Of a stretch of DNA of 64,000 nucleotides, positions 1 through 8,793 are shown piece by piece. The notes beneath the pieces are model-generated. The model was not told the DNA's origin, searched no databases, and saw only the letters and a list, made by a program, of their open reading frames with translations. The position numbers were made by a program, and so were the translations under genes. Numbering within the stretch: position 1 is the stretch's first letter; each line of letters opens with the position of its first letter. Source of the DNA: Acidobacteriota bacterium (GTDB lineage: Bacteria > Acidobacteriota > Vicinamibacteria > Vicinamibacterales > CAVVIG01); contig QHWB01000032.1 of NCBI GenBank assembly GCA_003222395.1, forward strand, positions 1-64,000. The letters run 5' to 3'.

Positions 1-32
1 GACAACATCTTTGCCGATTTTCGACCGCCCGC

Positions 33-510
33 CTACTCCGTGTGCCTGCCGGCTCTCGGTCCCTTGTTGTCGCGTACCGGCGCGTGATCGAGGTTGGCGA
101 TGCGCACGCCGGTCTCGTACACCAGCTGCGTGATCCGGGCGAGCTTGTCGAATTCGATCTTCGACACCTCGACGGTGTTCGCGTGATAGTCCGGATGAAG
201 CCCAGTCGTGAATCCAGATCCGATCGCTCTCGGCGCGGCCGTCACACGCCCTGGAGCGCTGGCGCGGCGCGCGCCGGCTCGTTCCTCACCAGCTCGCCTT
301 CGGCGTAGCCGATATATATGCGGCGGCGAGACCGAATCCCGAGCTGAACACCGCGCGGCCCGCCAACTCATCTGACGCGATGTACGACAGCCATTCGCGC
401 AGCTCGTGACTCGTGATCGACGCGCGTCCTCCGCCGGCCGCGCCTCCGCTGACCGCGCATGCGATGACGCACGCGAAAGCCCACGCGCGGATCGAACGCC
501 GGACGCTCAT
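33..510 (-). pseudogene. Remnant of a secreted M28-family zinc aminopeptidase
   Basis: Two pieces of one protein lie in different frames. The N-terminal piece (starting at 510) has a signal peptide (MSVRRSIRAWAFACVIAC) followed by the opening of the family, 'ELREWLSYIASDELAGR'. It stops at 286. The C-terminal piece in another frame (about 230 to 33) carries 'GLHPDYHANTVEVSKIEFDK' and 'ARITQLVYETGVRIANLDH', which match the last 60 residues of secreted M28 peptidases. The central catalytic domain (about 400 residues, with the metal ligands) is missing, so the gene has an internal deletion plus a frame change. Full-length members run to about 550 residues. I infer a dead gene. No neighbour is functionally linked to it. 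Confidence 0.7.
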
Positions 511-596
511 GTTTTTCTCCCAGTCGCTGGTACTATAGCTCCCGCTTGCAGGATCGCGGGACTTCGAGTAAGGTTTTTTGCCACTGAGAGACCCGA

Positions 597-1211
597 TTGC
601 CGGTTCGCCTGTTCGTCGGAAACCTCGCCTACAGCACCACAGAAGCTGACCTCCGAAGCTACTTCGGCACTGTTGCAGCGCCGTCACAGGTGGTGTTGCC
701 GGTCGATCGCGAAACGGGACGGCCGCGCGGCTTTGCGTTCGTCGAATTCGCCGATCGCGCGCACGCCGAGCAGGCGATTCAGAAATTCAACGGTCAGGTC
801 TTCAACGGCCGGCCGCTCGCCGTCAGCGAGGCACGCGCCCGCGAAGATCGCGGTCCTGGCGGTCCGCGCCCCGGCGGTTTTGGTCCGCGGCCCGGAGGTC
901 CGCCGCCGGGCGGTCCGCGGCCGGGCGGCTTCGGCGGCCCGCGGCCAGGCGGATTCGGCGGACCGCGATTCGATCCGACTGCCGCTCCGCAGCCGGCGCG
1001 CAACCGCAACTTCGGTCCCGATGCGAAACCCTCGCGTGGTCAGAAGGCGAAGAAGCGCGACGTAGAAAAACCGCGTGGCCCGATCCCGCTCAAGAGCACC
1101 GGCCGTTCCTTCACGCTCGACGATGTCGACGATGTCGGCGAAGAGCAGCCGCCCGATATCGACGACATCGCCACCAGCAAGCCCACGAAGGACGAGGAAG
1201 AAGAAAGTTAA
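597..1211 (+). CDS. RRM-domain RNA-binding protein with Gly/Pro/Arg-rich tail
   Basis: A single RNA recognition motif covers about residues 3-78, with RNP2 'LFVGNL' and RNP1 'RGFAFVEF' intact, so RNA binding is expected. Residues about 85-125 are a low-complexity GGPRPGGFGGPR-type stretch resembling the RGG/PGG tails of cold-inducible bacterial RRM proteins. The C-terminus is first basic (KAKKRDVEKPRG) and then acidic (DDVDDVGEEQPPDIDD). The start is a TTG at 597 with only a weak purine run (GAGAG) upstream; it was chosen because the RRM begins four residues later. Bacterial RRM proteins are often tied to cold shock or RNA turnover, but nothing here shows the target RNA. The protein is 204 residues. 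Confidence 0.85.
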   Translation: MPVRLFVGNLAYSTTEADLRSYFGTVAAPSQVVLPVDRETGRPRGFAFVEFADRAHAEQAIQKFNGQVFNGRPLAVSEARAREDRGPGGPRPGGFGPRPGGPPPGGPRPGGFGGPRPGGFGGPRFDPTAAPQPARNRNFGPDAKPSRGQKAKKRDVEKPRGPIPLKSTGRSFTLDDVDDVGEEQPPDIDDIATSKPTKDEEEES

Positions 1212-1214
1212 GCG

Positions 1215-2084
1215 TCAGGGTGTGATCCGGCTTGCGAGGATCACGACGCCCCCGCCAGGAACGGTAGCCGGCGTAAATACCCAGTAGTCTGCGGCGTGAT
1301 GCACCACGGTGCGGCCGGCGATCGAGCCGACGGCGGCGCCGAAGACGACGTCGCTCAGGTAGTGTCTGTTGTCGTGCAGCCGCGACGCCGCGACGTAGGA
1401 TGCGATGCTGTAGCCAAGAAGGCTCTTGCGCCATCCGAGATGGCGTTCGAGGACCGTGGCGCCGGCGAACGTGACTGCGGCGTGTCCGGATGGAAACGAT
1501 TGATAATTGCTCGCGTCCGGGCGCTGCCGATGCGCCGCGAACTTCAACGGCTGAACGAGCATCTCCGTGAGAATCTGCGCCTGCAGCAGGTCCATTCCCA
1601 GGTGCGACGTCTTGGGCTGATCGAAAATCCGTCCGACGGCGTACGTCCCCAGCGACAGCACCACCTGCTCTGGCGTGTCCCCGAAATACTTAGCCGGCGC
1701 GAATGCGGTGTTCACCGCGTCGTAGTGGCTGCGCAGCCGCTCGTTGAACGTCTGATCGACGGGATGCGCCGCCGCGGCGAGTCCGCCGCCGATCATCGTG
1801 AGATAGAGATTCTGTTTCGAAGGCAGATGCTGCACGTCTTCGACGAGATTTCCAAAGAGGGCCCTGATGCCGGTGCGTGGAGGCGTCGGCGGCTCTTTGG
1901 CTTCAACCTTCTGGTCCGAAGGCTTCTGATCCGAAGGCTTCTGGTCGTCAGGTTTCTTTTGGTCCTCGCGGTTCTGATTGGCTTCGACGATCGTGAAGCT
2001 TTGCGTTGCCGTGAAGATGGAGGGCGCGTCGGCCGCAACAGCCGCCGCGCTGAGCGTGGCCGAAATGATGAGTGGCAGCAGCAT
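1215..2084 (-). CDS. PAP2-family phosphatase, exported
   Basis: The three PAP2 phosphatase motifs are present in order: 'KFAAHRQRPDAS' (motif 1, K-x6-RP), 'SFPSGHAAV' (motif 2, PSGH) and 'ASRLHDNRHYLSDVV' (motif 3, SR-x5-H-x3-D). Such enzymes remove phosphate from lipid phosphates or pyrophosphates such as undecaprenyl-PP or phosphatidic acid; the substrate cannot be read here. I chose the start at 2084 because it begins directly with a signal peptide (MLLPLIISATLSAAAVAADA); an in-frame ATG at 2147 would add 21 basic residues. After the signal peptide is a short charged linker repeating 'SDQKP'. It converges on the RRM gene with a 3-nt gap. Confidence 0.85.
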   Translation of the reverse strand: MLLPLIISATLSAAAVAADAPSIFTATQSFTIVEANQNREDQKKPDDQKPSDQKPSDQKVEAKEPPTPPRTGIRALFGNLVEDVQHLPSKQNLYLTMIGGGLAAAAHPVDQTFNERLRSHYDAVNTAFAPAKYFGDTPEQVVLSLGTYAVGRIFDQPKTSHLGMDLLQAQILTEMLVQPLKFAAHRQRPDASNYQSFPSGHAAVTFAGATVLERHLGWRKSLLGYSIASYVAASRLHDNRHYLSDVVFGAAVGSIAGRTVVHHAADYWVFTPATVPGGGVVILASRITP

Positions 2085-2177
2085 ACGAACGGAGGTCCAA
2101 GAAAGATGCCATCGACGGCAACGGCTCTGCCGGGTCGACCTCGGCAATTCCCGCGAGACGGCACTAATCGTCCGCGG

Positions 2178-2834
2178 CTATCGCCCGTCGGAATCGTAGA
2201 CGTCGGTGACCGTTCGCGCCTGACCGCCGCGTCCGCCCTCGATCTGCACGCTGATTCGCAGCTGATGGGTCTCGGGCACGAGCGCGTAGGTCTCGGTCAG
2301 TTTCATTCCGCCCGCGCCTGAGATCTCGCTCACGAGTTTGCCGGCATCCCATTTCGTCCGCCGCTCGATTCCCGTGTTCTCATCCTTGACCTTCTTGCCG
2401 TCGGGCGAGAGCCGGGTCGTGCGGCCGTCTGGACCGGTCATGACGACCATCGAATCGGTCTGAGTGACGACGAGATGATTCGGCGGGTTGATGATGTCGC
2501 GCATCGCGTCGCGCCGACGGGCCATCTCTTCGGCGTTCTCAGGCGTGCCGCGCCCGTAGCCGCCGCGCCCGCCGCCAAAGCCGCCGCCGCCGAATCCGCG
2601 GCGGCCGCCTCCCCGCCGACCGTAGCCGCCGCCGCCGTCGTCGCGCCGTCCGGCACTCCGATCGCCGTCGCGGTCCGACTGGCGATCGCTCTGATCGGCG
2701 TTGAGCGTCCATCCTCCGGCGATCGACGGCTTGTCGGCCGTCTGCGCGCGGCTCTCGACCGCCAGCCACGCGCCGATGAGCGTGACGAGGGCCACGACCA
2801 TTCCGACGGACATCACTCCGCGCACCGCGCTCAT
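2178..2834 (-). CDS. Secreted glycine-rich hypothetical protein
   Basis: No family is recognised. The 218-residue product has a signal peptide (MSVGMVVALVTLIGAWLAVESRAQ), then 'SIAGGWTLNADQSD', a phrase typical of exported Acidobacteriota proteins of unknown function. A Gly/Arg-rich stretch (GYGRRGGGRRGFGGGGFG) at about residues 73-95 follows. The C-terminal half is predicted beta-rich, with 'HLVVTQTDSMVVMTGPDGRT' and 'TYALVPETHQLRISVQIEG', resembling lipocalin-like exported domains. A good Shine-Dalgarno (AGGAGG) lies about 8 nt before the ATG at 2834. It is transcribed away from the histidine kinase gene. Confidence 0.75.
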   Translation of the reverse strand: MSAVRGVMSVGMVVALVTLIGAWLAVESRAQTADKPSIAGGWTLNADQSDRQSDRDGDRSAGRRDDGGGGYGRRGGGRRGFGGGGFGGGRGGYGRGTPENAEEMARRRDAMRDIINPPNHLVVTQTDSMVVMTGPDGRTTRLSPDGKKVKDENTGIERRTKWDAGKLVSEISGAGGMKLTETYALVPETHQLRISVQIEGGRGGQARTVTDVYDSDGR

Positions 2835-2936
2835 TCGCCCCTCCTGTCGGCAGGCGCTGTCAGCATCACCAGCGATTATCTCGACCGCTGTCGGCGACGG
2901 GAATGAAAAGACTGTGACAGGGATGGTGTGGTGACT

Positions 2937-2967
2937 AGGGATTGGGGATTAGGGATTAGGATTTTTT
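2937..2967 (+). repeat. Heptanucleotide repeat, GGGATTA type
   Basis: Four near-perfect heptamers (AGGGATT, GGGGATT, AGGGATT, AGGATTT) lie just before the ATG of the histidine kinase gene. The same heptamer family recurs as hairpin-forming pairs at 46118-46189 and 49543-49620. Here only one arm is present. Confidence 0.75.
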
Positions 2968-2973
2968 AGGCGG

Positions 2974-4656
2974 ATGAAGTGGTACCGCAGTCTGTACTGG
3001 CGAGTCGCGTTCGGCGTGATTGCGTTTCTCGCCGCGATGCTCGTCGTGCAGGCGGTACTCTTCGTCTGGACCGTATCTCAATCCGGACGATCGCTGCCGG
3101 GCCAGTCGCCGGCGCGTCTGGGTCAGACGGTCGCCCTCGATCTGGCGAATCTGCTCGATCGCGAGCCGCAGGCCGATCTGGCGAAGTACGTGCGCGATCA
3201 GTACGCGAACTACACGCATCCGTTCTTCGTGATGATGGCTGACGGCAGCCTGATTACCAGCGGCAGCAGATCGTTTCCAGAGCCGCTGCTGGCGATGGCG
3301 CGGGCGCGGCTGCACGGGCCGCCGCCGCGCTTCCGCGCCGAAGGCCCGCGTCCCGACGGACCGCGGTTCGACGGGCCGCGCCCGGAGGGCCCTCGGTTCG
3401 ATGGAGCGCGTCCGGACAACCCGTGGTTCAACGGACCACGCCCTGACAATCCACGATTCGATGGACCGCGTCCGGATGGTCCGCGGCCCGAGGGTCCGCG
3501 AACCGACGGACCGCGGATGCGCGGACCCCGCGTCGAACGTCCGGAGTGGTGGCAGCAGCCCGATCGCTTCGTCGAGCGGTTCGAGCGCGATACTGCCGGC
3601 GTCGCGTTCGTCCGCCCTGCGCCCATCGTCGTCGAGGGCAAGCTGCTGGGCGTCGTCGTCGTTCCGCCGCAGGCGCCGTTCGGGTTCCTGCTGTCCCGCT
3701 TCGCGCCGATGCTCGCGCTCGTCGGCGGCGGCGTGCTGATCGTGGGAACGGTGCTGACGTCGGTGCTGATCTTCGGTCCCGCGCGCCGCCGGCTGCGCGC
3801 GCTCGAGAGCGCGGCGCGCCGCTTCGGATCCGGCGACGTCACGGCGCGCGCGCCCGACAAAGGCGGCGACGAGATCGCGGCAGTCGCCTCTGCGTTCAAC
3901 ACCATGGCCGACGATCTCGCGGCACGCGCCGAAGCGCTCGCGGCGTCCGATCGCGTCCGCCGGCAGCTCCTCGCCGACGTCTCGCACGAGCTGAACACAC
4001 CCGTGACCGCCGTGCGCGGCTACATCGAAACGCTGACGATGCCGGAGCTGCAGCTAGACGGGACGACGAGGACGCGCTACCTCGGGATCATCGGCGACGA
4101 GGCGGCGCGCCTCGAGCGCCTCATAGGGGAATTGCTCGATCTGGCGACGCTCGAAGGCGGCGGCGGGACGCTCCGGCGCGAACCGGTGAAGATCGAGGAT
4201 CTGTTCGCGCGCGTCGCCGCGCGGCACGAGCGCGGGCTCGAGCAGGCCGGCGTCACGCTGTACACGTCGATCGAGCCGGACGCCGGCGCCATCACCGGCG
4301 ACGGACCCCGACTCGAACAGGCGATTCAGAATCTTGCGGCCAACGCCATCCGGTACGCGCCGCGCGGCAGCACGATTCGCCTTGCCTCGCGATCGTCAGC
4401 CGCGCCAATCGCGACGCCGCACGGCGACGCGCCGGCCATCGTCATCGCCGTCGAAGACGAAGGGGCGGGCATTCCGCCCGAGCACGTGCCGCACGTCTTC
4501 GACCGCTTCTACAAAGCGCAGCCGGCGCGCGAAACCTCGGACGGCAGCGGGCTCGGGTTGTCGATTGTGAAGGCGATTGTCGAGCGGCACGGCGGACGAA
4601 TCTCGGTCGTCAGCCGTCCCGGACGAACAGTCTTCGAGCTGGCGCTTCCGCGCTAG
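2974..4656 (+). CDS. Orphan membrane sensor histidine kinase
   Basis: The order is: TM1 at about residues 8-32; a periplasmic loop containing a long low-complexity stretch (about 124-189) of repeated 'PRPDGPRFDG' units; TM2 at about 245-268; HAMP; H-box 'LLADVSHELNTPVTAVRGY' with His338; and an HATPase domain with the N box (NLAANAIRYAP), G1 (DEGAGIP) and G2 (GSGLGLSIV). The 560-residue protein is a standard class I kinase and is expected to autophosphorylate and pass phosphate to a response regulator. No response regulator is next to it, so it is an orphan. The periplasmic repeat is unusual for a ligand domain and may be a flexible or surface-binding spacer. An AGGCGG lies just before the ATG. 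Confidence 0.9.
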   Translation: MKWYRSLYWRVAFGVIAFLAAMLVVQAVLFVWTVSQSGRSLPGQSPARLGQTVALDLANLLDREPQADLAKYVRDQYANYTHPFFVMMADGSLITSGSRSFPEPLLAMARARLHGPPPRFRAEGPRPDGPRFDGPRPEGPRFDGARPDNPWFNGPRPDNPRFDGPRPDGPRPEGPRTDGPRMRGPRVERPEWWQQPDRFVERFERDTAGVAFVRPAPIVVEGKLLGVVVVPPQAPFGFLLSRFAPMLALVGGGVLIVGTVLTSVLIFGPARRRLRALESAARRFGSGDVTARAPDKGGDEIAAVASAFNTMADDLAARAEALAASDRVRRQLLADVSHELNTPVTAVRGYIETLTMPELQLDGTTRTRYLGIIGDEAARLERLIGELLDLATLEGGGGTLRREPVKIEDLFARVAARHERGLEQAGVTLYTSIEPDAGAITGDGPRLEQAIQNLAANAIRYAPRGSTIRLASRSSAAPIATPHGDAPAIVIAVEDEGAGIPPEHVPHVFDRFYKAQPARETSDGSGLGLSIVKAIVERHGGRISVVSRPGRTVFELALPR

Positions 4657-4817
4657 GCGACCTGCAGCTTCTCGGGGGTCTCGCGTGCCTGGGCGGTCAT
4701 CTCTTCACGAATCCGATCGCGGAGCCACTGCACCGGCTGCGGCTGGCGGGCCACGAAGGCCTGCCATTCGGCTTCGGACAGCGTGACGGAGATGACGCGA
4801 TCGCGTTCGTTACCCAT
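4653..4817 (-). CDS. Small ribbon-helix-helix-like protein (54 residues)
   Basis: A clean 54-codon frame begins with ATG at 4817 behind a strong Shine-Dalgarno (GGGAGGTTAC) and ends at TAG 4653. The sequence starts 'MGNERDRVISVTLSEAEWQ', then 'AFVARQPQPVQWLRDRIREE'. A short strand (RVISVTLS) followed by two helices (EAEWQAFVAR and PVQWLRDRIREEM) is the layout of ribbon-helix-helix DNA-binding proteins such as Arc/CopG antitoxins. The fold assignment is inference. It is convergent with the histidine kinase gene and overlaps its stop codon by 4 nt. No toxin partner is adjacent. Confidence 0.65.
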   Translation of the reverse strand: MGNERDRVISVTLSEAEWQAFVARQPQPVQWLRDRIREEMTAQARETPEKLQVA

Positions 4818-4900
4818 GTAACCTCCCGGCTACTTCAAGGGAATCAAGGGTACACGCCGCGAAGGTACACCGAAAATAGAATGTTGTCATACAACCCATC

Positions 4901-5851
4901 TCATTTCGTGATGGGATGGCGCGCCGGGACGGCAGCCGACCGCCGCGCCGGCGGCGCGAGGCGGAGCCGGCCGCGGATCGCCTCGAACGACGCCAGCAGC
5001 TCGTGGATCATCCGCGGCACGCGGTTCGCCCGCGGGTAGACCCAGCCCGTTTCGCGCACCAGCTCGTGCCCCTCGATTCTCGACGTGTAGAACTGCCCAG
5101 CTTTGACCTCGCGCGCGATGGCCTGATACGGCACGATCCCCACACCGAGCCCCGACTTCACCATCGCTTTGATGATCTCGACGTTCTCGGTGTCCATCAC
5201 GATCGTCGGCTCGATGTTTTCGGTGGCGAAGAAGGTGTCGATGACCTTGCGCGTCGCCGATCCGAGCTCGAAGAGGACGAACGGCTGCCCGTCCAGATCC
5301 TTCGGCGTCACGCGGCGGCGCTTCGCCAGCGGATGCGTCGGCGTCGTCACGAGCAGCAGCTCCTCGCGCAGCACCGGCACGGTGACGAGATCCGATTCTT
5401 CGACAGGCAGCGTCAGCAGCCCCGCGTCGACGCGTCCGGCGCGGATTTCCTGCACCGAACGACCGGCGGTCGCAACCGTCAGCCGCACGTCCAGATGCGG
5501 ATGCACGCGGCGCAGATGCTTGAGCAGCGGCGGAAACACATAGAGGCAGACCGTCATGCCGCCCGACAGCCGCAGCGTGCCGCGCAGCTCGCGCGTGCGA
5601 TCGGTGATCGTCCCCACCGTTTCGCGGACGTCCTGAAACACGCGCTGACCGAGCTGTACCAGGCTCTCCGCCGCGGGCGTCATCCGCACCTGACGTCCGA
5701 CGCGCAGGAACAGCGGCTCCCCGAGCTCCTCTTCGAGCAGGAGAATCTGACGGCTGATAGCCGACTGCGAGACGTGCAGCTTCCGCCCGCACGCTGTGAA
5801 GGAGCCGGTCTCGGCGATGGCCTGGAGGATTTCGAGCTGGCGCAGATCCAC
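4901..5851 (-). CDS. LysR-family transcriptional regulator (CysB-like)
   Basis: Residues 1-60 form the LysR winged helix ('LEILQAIAETGSFTACGRKL', then 'SQSAISRQILLLEEELGEPL'), and residues about 90-295 form the periplasmic-binding-protein-like effector domain. The 316-residue length is usual for LTTRs. The C-terminus is extended by an Ala/Arg-rich tail (LAPPARRSAAVPARHPITK). LTTRs usually control a neighbouring gene. The nearest candidate is the MFS transporter that lies upstream on the same strand, so co-transcription or autoregulation is possible but no operator is evident. Confidence 0.9.
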   Translation of the reverse strand: MDLRQLEILQAIAETGSFTACGRKLHVSQSAISRQILLLEEELGEPLFLRVGRQVRMTPAAESLVQLGQRVFQDVRETVGTITDRTRELRGTLRLSGGMTVCLYVFPPLLKHLRRVHPHLDVRLTVATAGRSVQEIRAGRVDAGLLTLPVEESDLVTVPVLREELLLVTTPTHPLAKRRRVTPKDLDGQPFVLFELGSATRKVIDTFFATENIEPTIVMDTENVEIIKAMVKSGLGVGIVPYQAIAREVKAGQFYTSRIEGHELVRETGWVYPRANRVPRMIHELLASFEAIRGRLRLAPPARRSAAVPARHPITK

Positions 5852-6036
5852 TGCGACGGCATTCTAGCGCGGTCTCAAGATCAACCCGCCGTGGCGCCGA
5901 CGTGTTTGTTCAGCCGTACGCGGCCAAGCGCCATGTGATCTTCGATGCCGGACATGCCGCCGATTACCCGAGGAGCCAGACGATTCGCGAAGTGGTGGGT
6001 TGGACGCACGACTGACCGTTGTTCTCTCCGTTTCCC

Positions 6037-7287
6037 TCAATGCACGGCCTTCCGGAAACTGACACCCTTCGCCTCCGGGCCGCTCGCCGTGACGATGAAG
6101 CCGACGATGAAGACGACGGTGACGAGGCCGCCCATCGCCTGCGTGTACGTGAAACGTTCGCCGAGCGCCGATTCGACGTACGGGATGCTCGCGGCAAACA
6201 TGACGCCCAGCTGATACGCGAAGCCCGGGAAGAACCCGCGCAGATGATTCGGCGACAGCTCGTTGATGTGCGCCGGTATCACGCCCCACGCGCCCTGAAC
6301 GAAGAACTGCATCAGGAAGACGCCGATCAGAATCCGCCAGGGGCTGTGCCCCGCGATCCAGAAAGGCACGACGATGAGCGCGCAGACAATGGCCGACAGC
6401 ATCGCGCGGCGCCGTCCCGATCGATCGGAGTAGTAGCCGAACGCGAGGCCGCCGAGAATCGCGCCGATGCCCGACAGCATCGTGACGTCGGCGATTCGCG
6501 CCTTGGTGTAGCCGAGCGTCCCGAGCATCGTCGGATACATGTCCTGCGTGCCGTGCGACATGAAGTTCATCATCGTCATGAGCACGACGAGATAGGCGAA
6601 GCGGCGCCAGTAGTTCGGCAATGATTTCCGGTAGGTCGCCCAGTCGGTCTTGTGCTCGTGCCACGCGTCCGATTCCTTGACGCGCGCGCGAATGAAAAGC
6701 GACAGGAGCGCGGGGAGGCCGCCGAGGAAGAACATCAGCCGCCACCCGTTCCCCGGATACATCGCGTTGAACCACGGGTACACGAGCCGGAATGCGATCG
6801 CCGACAGCAGGTTGCCGAGCGCGTAGCCTTCCTGCAGCAGGCCCGACAGCAGGCCGCGCAGCCGCGGCGACGCCGATTCGAGCGCAAGCGACGCGCCGAC
6901 GCCCCACTCACCGCCCATGCCGATACCGAACAGCATCCGCAGCAGCAGGAACACCTGATAGGACGGCGCGAGCCCGGACAGCACCGAGATGACCGCGTAG
7001 AAGACGACGTTGATCATCAGCGGCAGCCGCCGTCCGAGCCGGTCCGCCATGATGCCGAAGATGATGGCGCCGAGCGGCCGCATCGCGAGCGTCACCGTCA
7101 GCGTGAACGCGATGTCGGGCCGCGTGCGCCCGAACGACTTCGCGACGTCGTCGATGACGAGAGTCAGGAGGAAGAAGTCGAGGGCGTCGAGGGTCCAACC
7201 GAGGAATCCGGCGAGAACGGCGTTGCGCTGGTTGGTGCGCTGCGCGCGGGTCATTCGCGTCGTGGTGACGATGGGCTCAGTGGCCAT
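6037..7287 (-). CDS. MFS transporter, sialate:H+ / lactate (SHS) type
   Basis: The 416-residue protein is predicted to have 12 membrane segments. The N-terminal signature 'GWTLDALDFFLLTLVIDDVA' (D-x-x-D-F-F) and the loop 2-3 motif 'GIMADRLGRRLPLM' place it among SHS/NanT-like carriers that import monocarboxylates or sialic acid. Loop 8-9 'GYYSDRSGRRRAM' is the second copy of the MFS motif. The substrate cannot be read from sequence. The 185-nt gap to the LysR gene contains no evident gene. Confidence 0.85.
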   Translation of the reverse strand: MATEPIVTTTRMTRAQRTNQRNAVLAGFLGWTLDALDFFLLTLVIDDVAKSFGRTRPDIAFTLTVTLAMRPLGAIIFGIMADRLGRRLPLMINVVFYAVISVLSGLAPSYQVFLLLRMLFGIGMGGEWGVGASLALESASPRLRGLLSGLLQEGYALGNLLSAIAFRLVYPWFNAMYPGNGWRLMFFLGGLPALLSLFIRARVKESDAWHEHKTDWATYRKSLPNYWRRFAYLVVLMTMMNFMSHGTQDMYPTMLGTLGYTKARIADVTMLSGIGAILGGLAFGYYSDRSGRRRAMLSAIVCALIVVPFWIAGHSPWRILIGVFLMQFFVQGAWGVIPAHINELSPNHLRGFFPGFAYQLGVMFAASIPYVESALGERFTYTQAMGGLVTVVFIVGFIVTASGPEAKGVSFRKAVH

Positions 7288-7309
7288 CCGCGCCGCGAAG
7301 GATACCGTA

Positions 7310-7864
7310 CTACTCGCGCCCGGGGGCTTGTTGATCGAGGAGGACGTATGTCACGGTGTCCCACGCGTTGTGAATGCCGGCGAAGAGGAGCAGCAGCGAC
7401 GACGCGCCAACGACGAACAGCGACGGCAGCGGGTGCCGCGTGAGCGCGAAGGCCGCCGCGGCGAGAGCGGCGTACGCCGCGAGTGGCAGCACGATGTGCC
7501 AGATCCAGTCTTCCAGCACCGGCGCGTACCCCGATTGCCGGCGCGTCCGGCGAATGACGATGCACACGTACACGACACCGACCAGCCCACAGGCGCCAAT
7601 CGCGATCGCCGCGCTCGACAGCGTCGGCCACGGCGCGGCCACGATCGATGCGAGCAGCAGGACGAACGCAAAATGGAGGATCGTCGGGGTGCCGAAGGCA
7701 TCGATCGTTTCTCTGGAGCTGGGCCGCCTGGTCTCCGCCACCAGCGCCATCACCACGAATTGCAGCCCGGTGAGCGCGGCCGCCGAAGATCCGACGATCA
7801 CGTAGAAGTTCTCCCACGCGGCGAGCGACGACACAGAAGCGTGATCCACGTTGGCGAATACCAT
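7310..7864 (-). CDS. Conserved five-helix membrane protein of unknown function
   Basis: From ATG 7864 the 184-residue product opens with 'WENFYVIVGSSAAALTGLQF', a phrase I know from a widespread uncharacterised bacterial membrane family. About five hydrophobic helices follow (for example 'FAFVLLLASIVAAPWPTL', 'AIAIGACGLVGVVYVCIVI', 'LFVVGASSLLLLFAG'). Upstream in-frame codons are Arg-rich and unlike the rest, so the shorter start is preferred. It is 22 nt from the MFS gene on the same strand. I know no function. Confidence 0.75.
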   Translation of the reverse strand: MVFANVDHASVSSLAAWENFYVIVGSSAAALTGLQFVVMALVAETRRPSSRETIDAFGTPTILHFAFVLLLASIVAAPWPTLSSAAIAIGACGLVGVVYVCIVIRRTRRQSGYAPVLEDWIWHIVLPLAAYAALAAAAFALTRHPLPSLFVVGASSLLLLFAGIHNAWDTVTYVLLDQQAPGRE

Positions 7865-8010
7865 TTTGTAACGAACCTGCCGGTACCTGCCGCAGCGGCC
7901 ATCCCGACGTCTCCTCCGAATACCCCGCCGGTTGGCCGCAACGTATAGACAACACACGCGATCCAGCTCGACATCGGCCCGGCGGCGCATCTTTTGTTAT
8001 TCGGGACGGC

Positions 8011-8793
8011 ATGCGGCTGCGAGTGGGGGCGCGAACGGACTCGGGACGCGTCCGCGACATGAACGAGGACGTGTACATCGCGCGCGCCGATCAGGGCTTG
8101 TTCGTCGTCTGCGACGGCATGGGCGGCGCTCCGGCAGGAGAAATCGCGAGCCAGATCGCGGCCGAGACGATCGTGGAGCACCTGTACGCCGCCGATCGAG
8201 GGGCTGAAGGGCGAGCGCCGAACGCGTGCGGCGTGCTGCCGCAGACGAGCCGTCTGGCCGATGCGATGCGGCGCTCGAACGAATTCATTTATCTCCAGGC
8301 GCAGCACGATCCCGAACAGGCCGAAATGGGAACGACGGCCGTCGGCGCCTGGATCATGCAGCGGATCGCGAGCGTCGCCCACGTGGGCGACAGCCGCGCG
8401 TACCTCTGGTACGACAATCATCTCGAGCGCCTCACGCGCGATCACGCGCTCGGCGAGCCTCAACACGTGCTCGTGCGCGCGCTCGGCCGTGAACCGGAGG
8501 TCGCCGTCGATGTGAGCGAGGTGCCGCTGAAGGCCGGCGACTACCTGCTGCTGTGCAGCGACGGGTTGACGCGCATGCTGCCGGACCGCGCCGTGGCCGA
8601 CGCGATCGGCCAATTGCGCGAGCCGCAGCGGATTTGCGACTACCTGATCGACGCCGCGAACCGCCGCGGCGGCGACGACAACATCACGGTGGTCGTGGTG
8701 GAAGTGATGGGGAATTGGTGGCAGCGGATTGCCACCAGCTGGAAACGACGCCCCGGAGGAGGGCACGATGCCGCGGCTCATCCTGAAGTCTGA
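8011..8793 (+). CDS. PP2C-type Ser/Thr protein phosphatase
   Basis: All PP2C metal and phosphate motifs are present: 'RDMNEDVY', 'VCDGMGG' (metal Asp), 'MGTTAVGAW', 'AHVGDSRAYLW', 'LLCSDGLTRML' and 'GGDDNITVVVVE'. The 260-residue soluble enzyme dephosphorylates Ser/Thr phosphoproteins. It heads a three-gene operon with an FHA protein and a Ser/Thr kinase and is the obvious antagonist of that kinase. The last 26 nt overlap the FHA gene, which suggests translational coupling. The extreme C-terminus (WKRRPGGGHDAAAHPEV) lies outside the catalytic domain. Confidence 0.92.
   Translation: MRLRVGARTDSGRVRDMNEDVYIARADQGLFVVCDGMGGAPAGEIASQIAAETIVEHLYAADRGAEGRAPNACGVLPQTSRLADAMRRSNEFIYLQAQHDPEQAEMGTTAVGAWIMQRIASVAHVGDSRAYLWYDNHLERLTRDHALGEPQHVLVRALGREPEVAVDVSEVPLKAGDYLLLCSDGLTRMLPDRAVADAIGQLREPQRICDYLIDAANRRGGDDNITVVVVEVMGNWWQRIATSWKRRPGGGHDAAAHPEV

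Noticed and set aside
2937-2967. Telomere-like GGGATTA repeat or assembly contamination
   Set aside because: Sister copies occur inside bacterial genes of the same contig in inverted pairs, so they belong to this genome.
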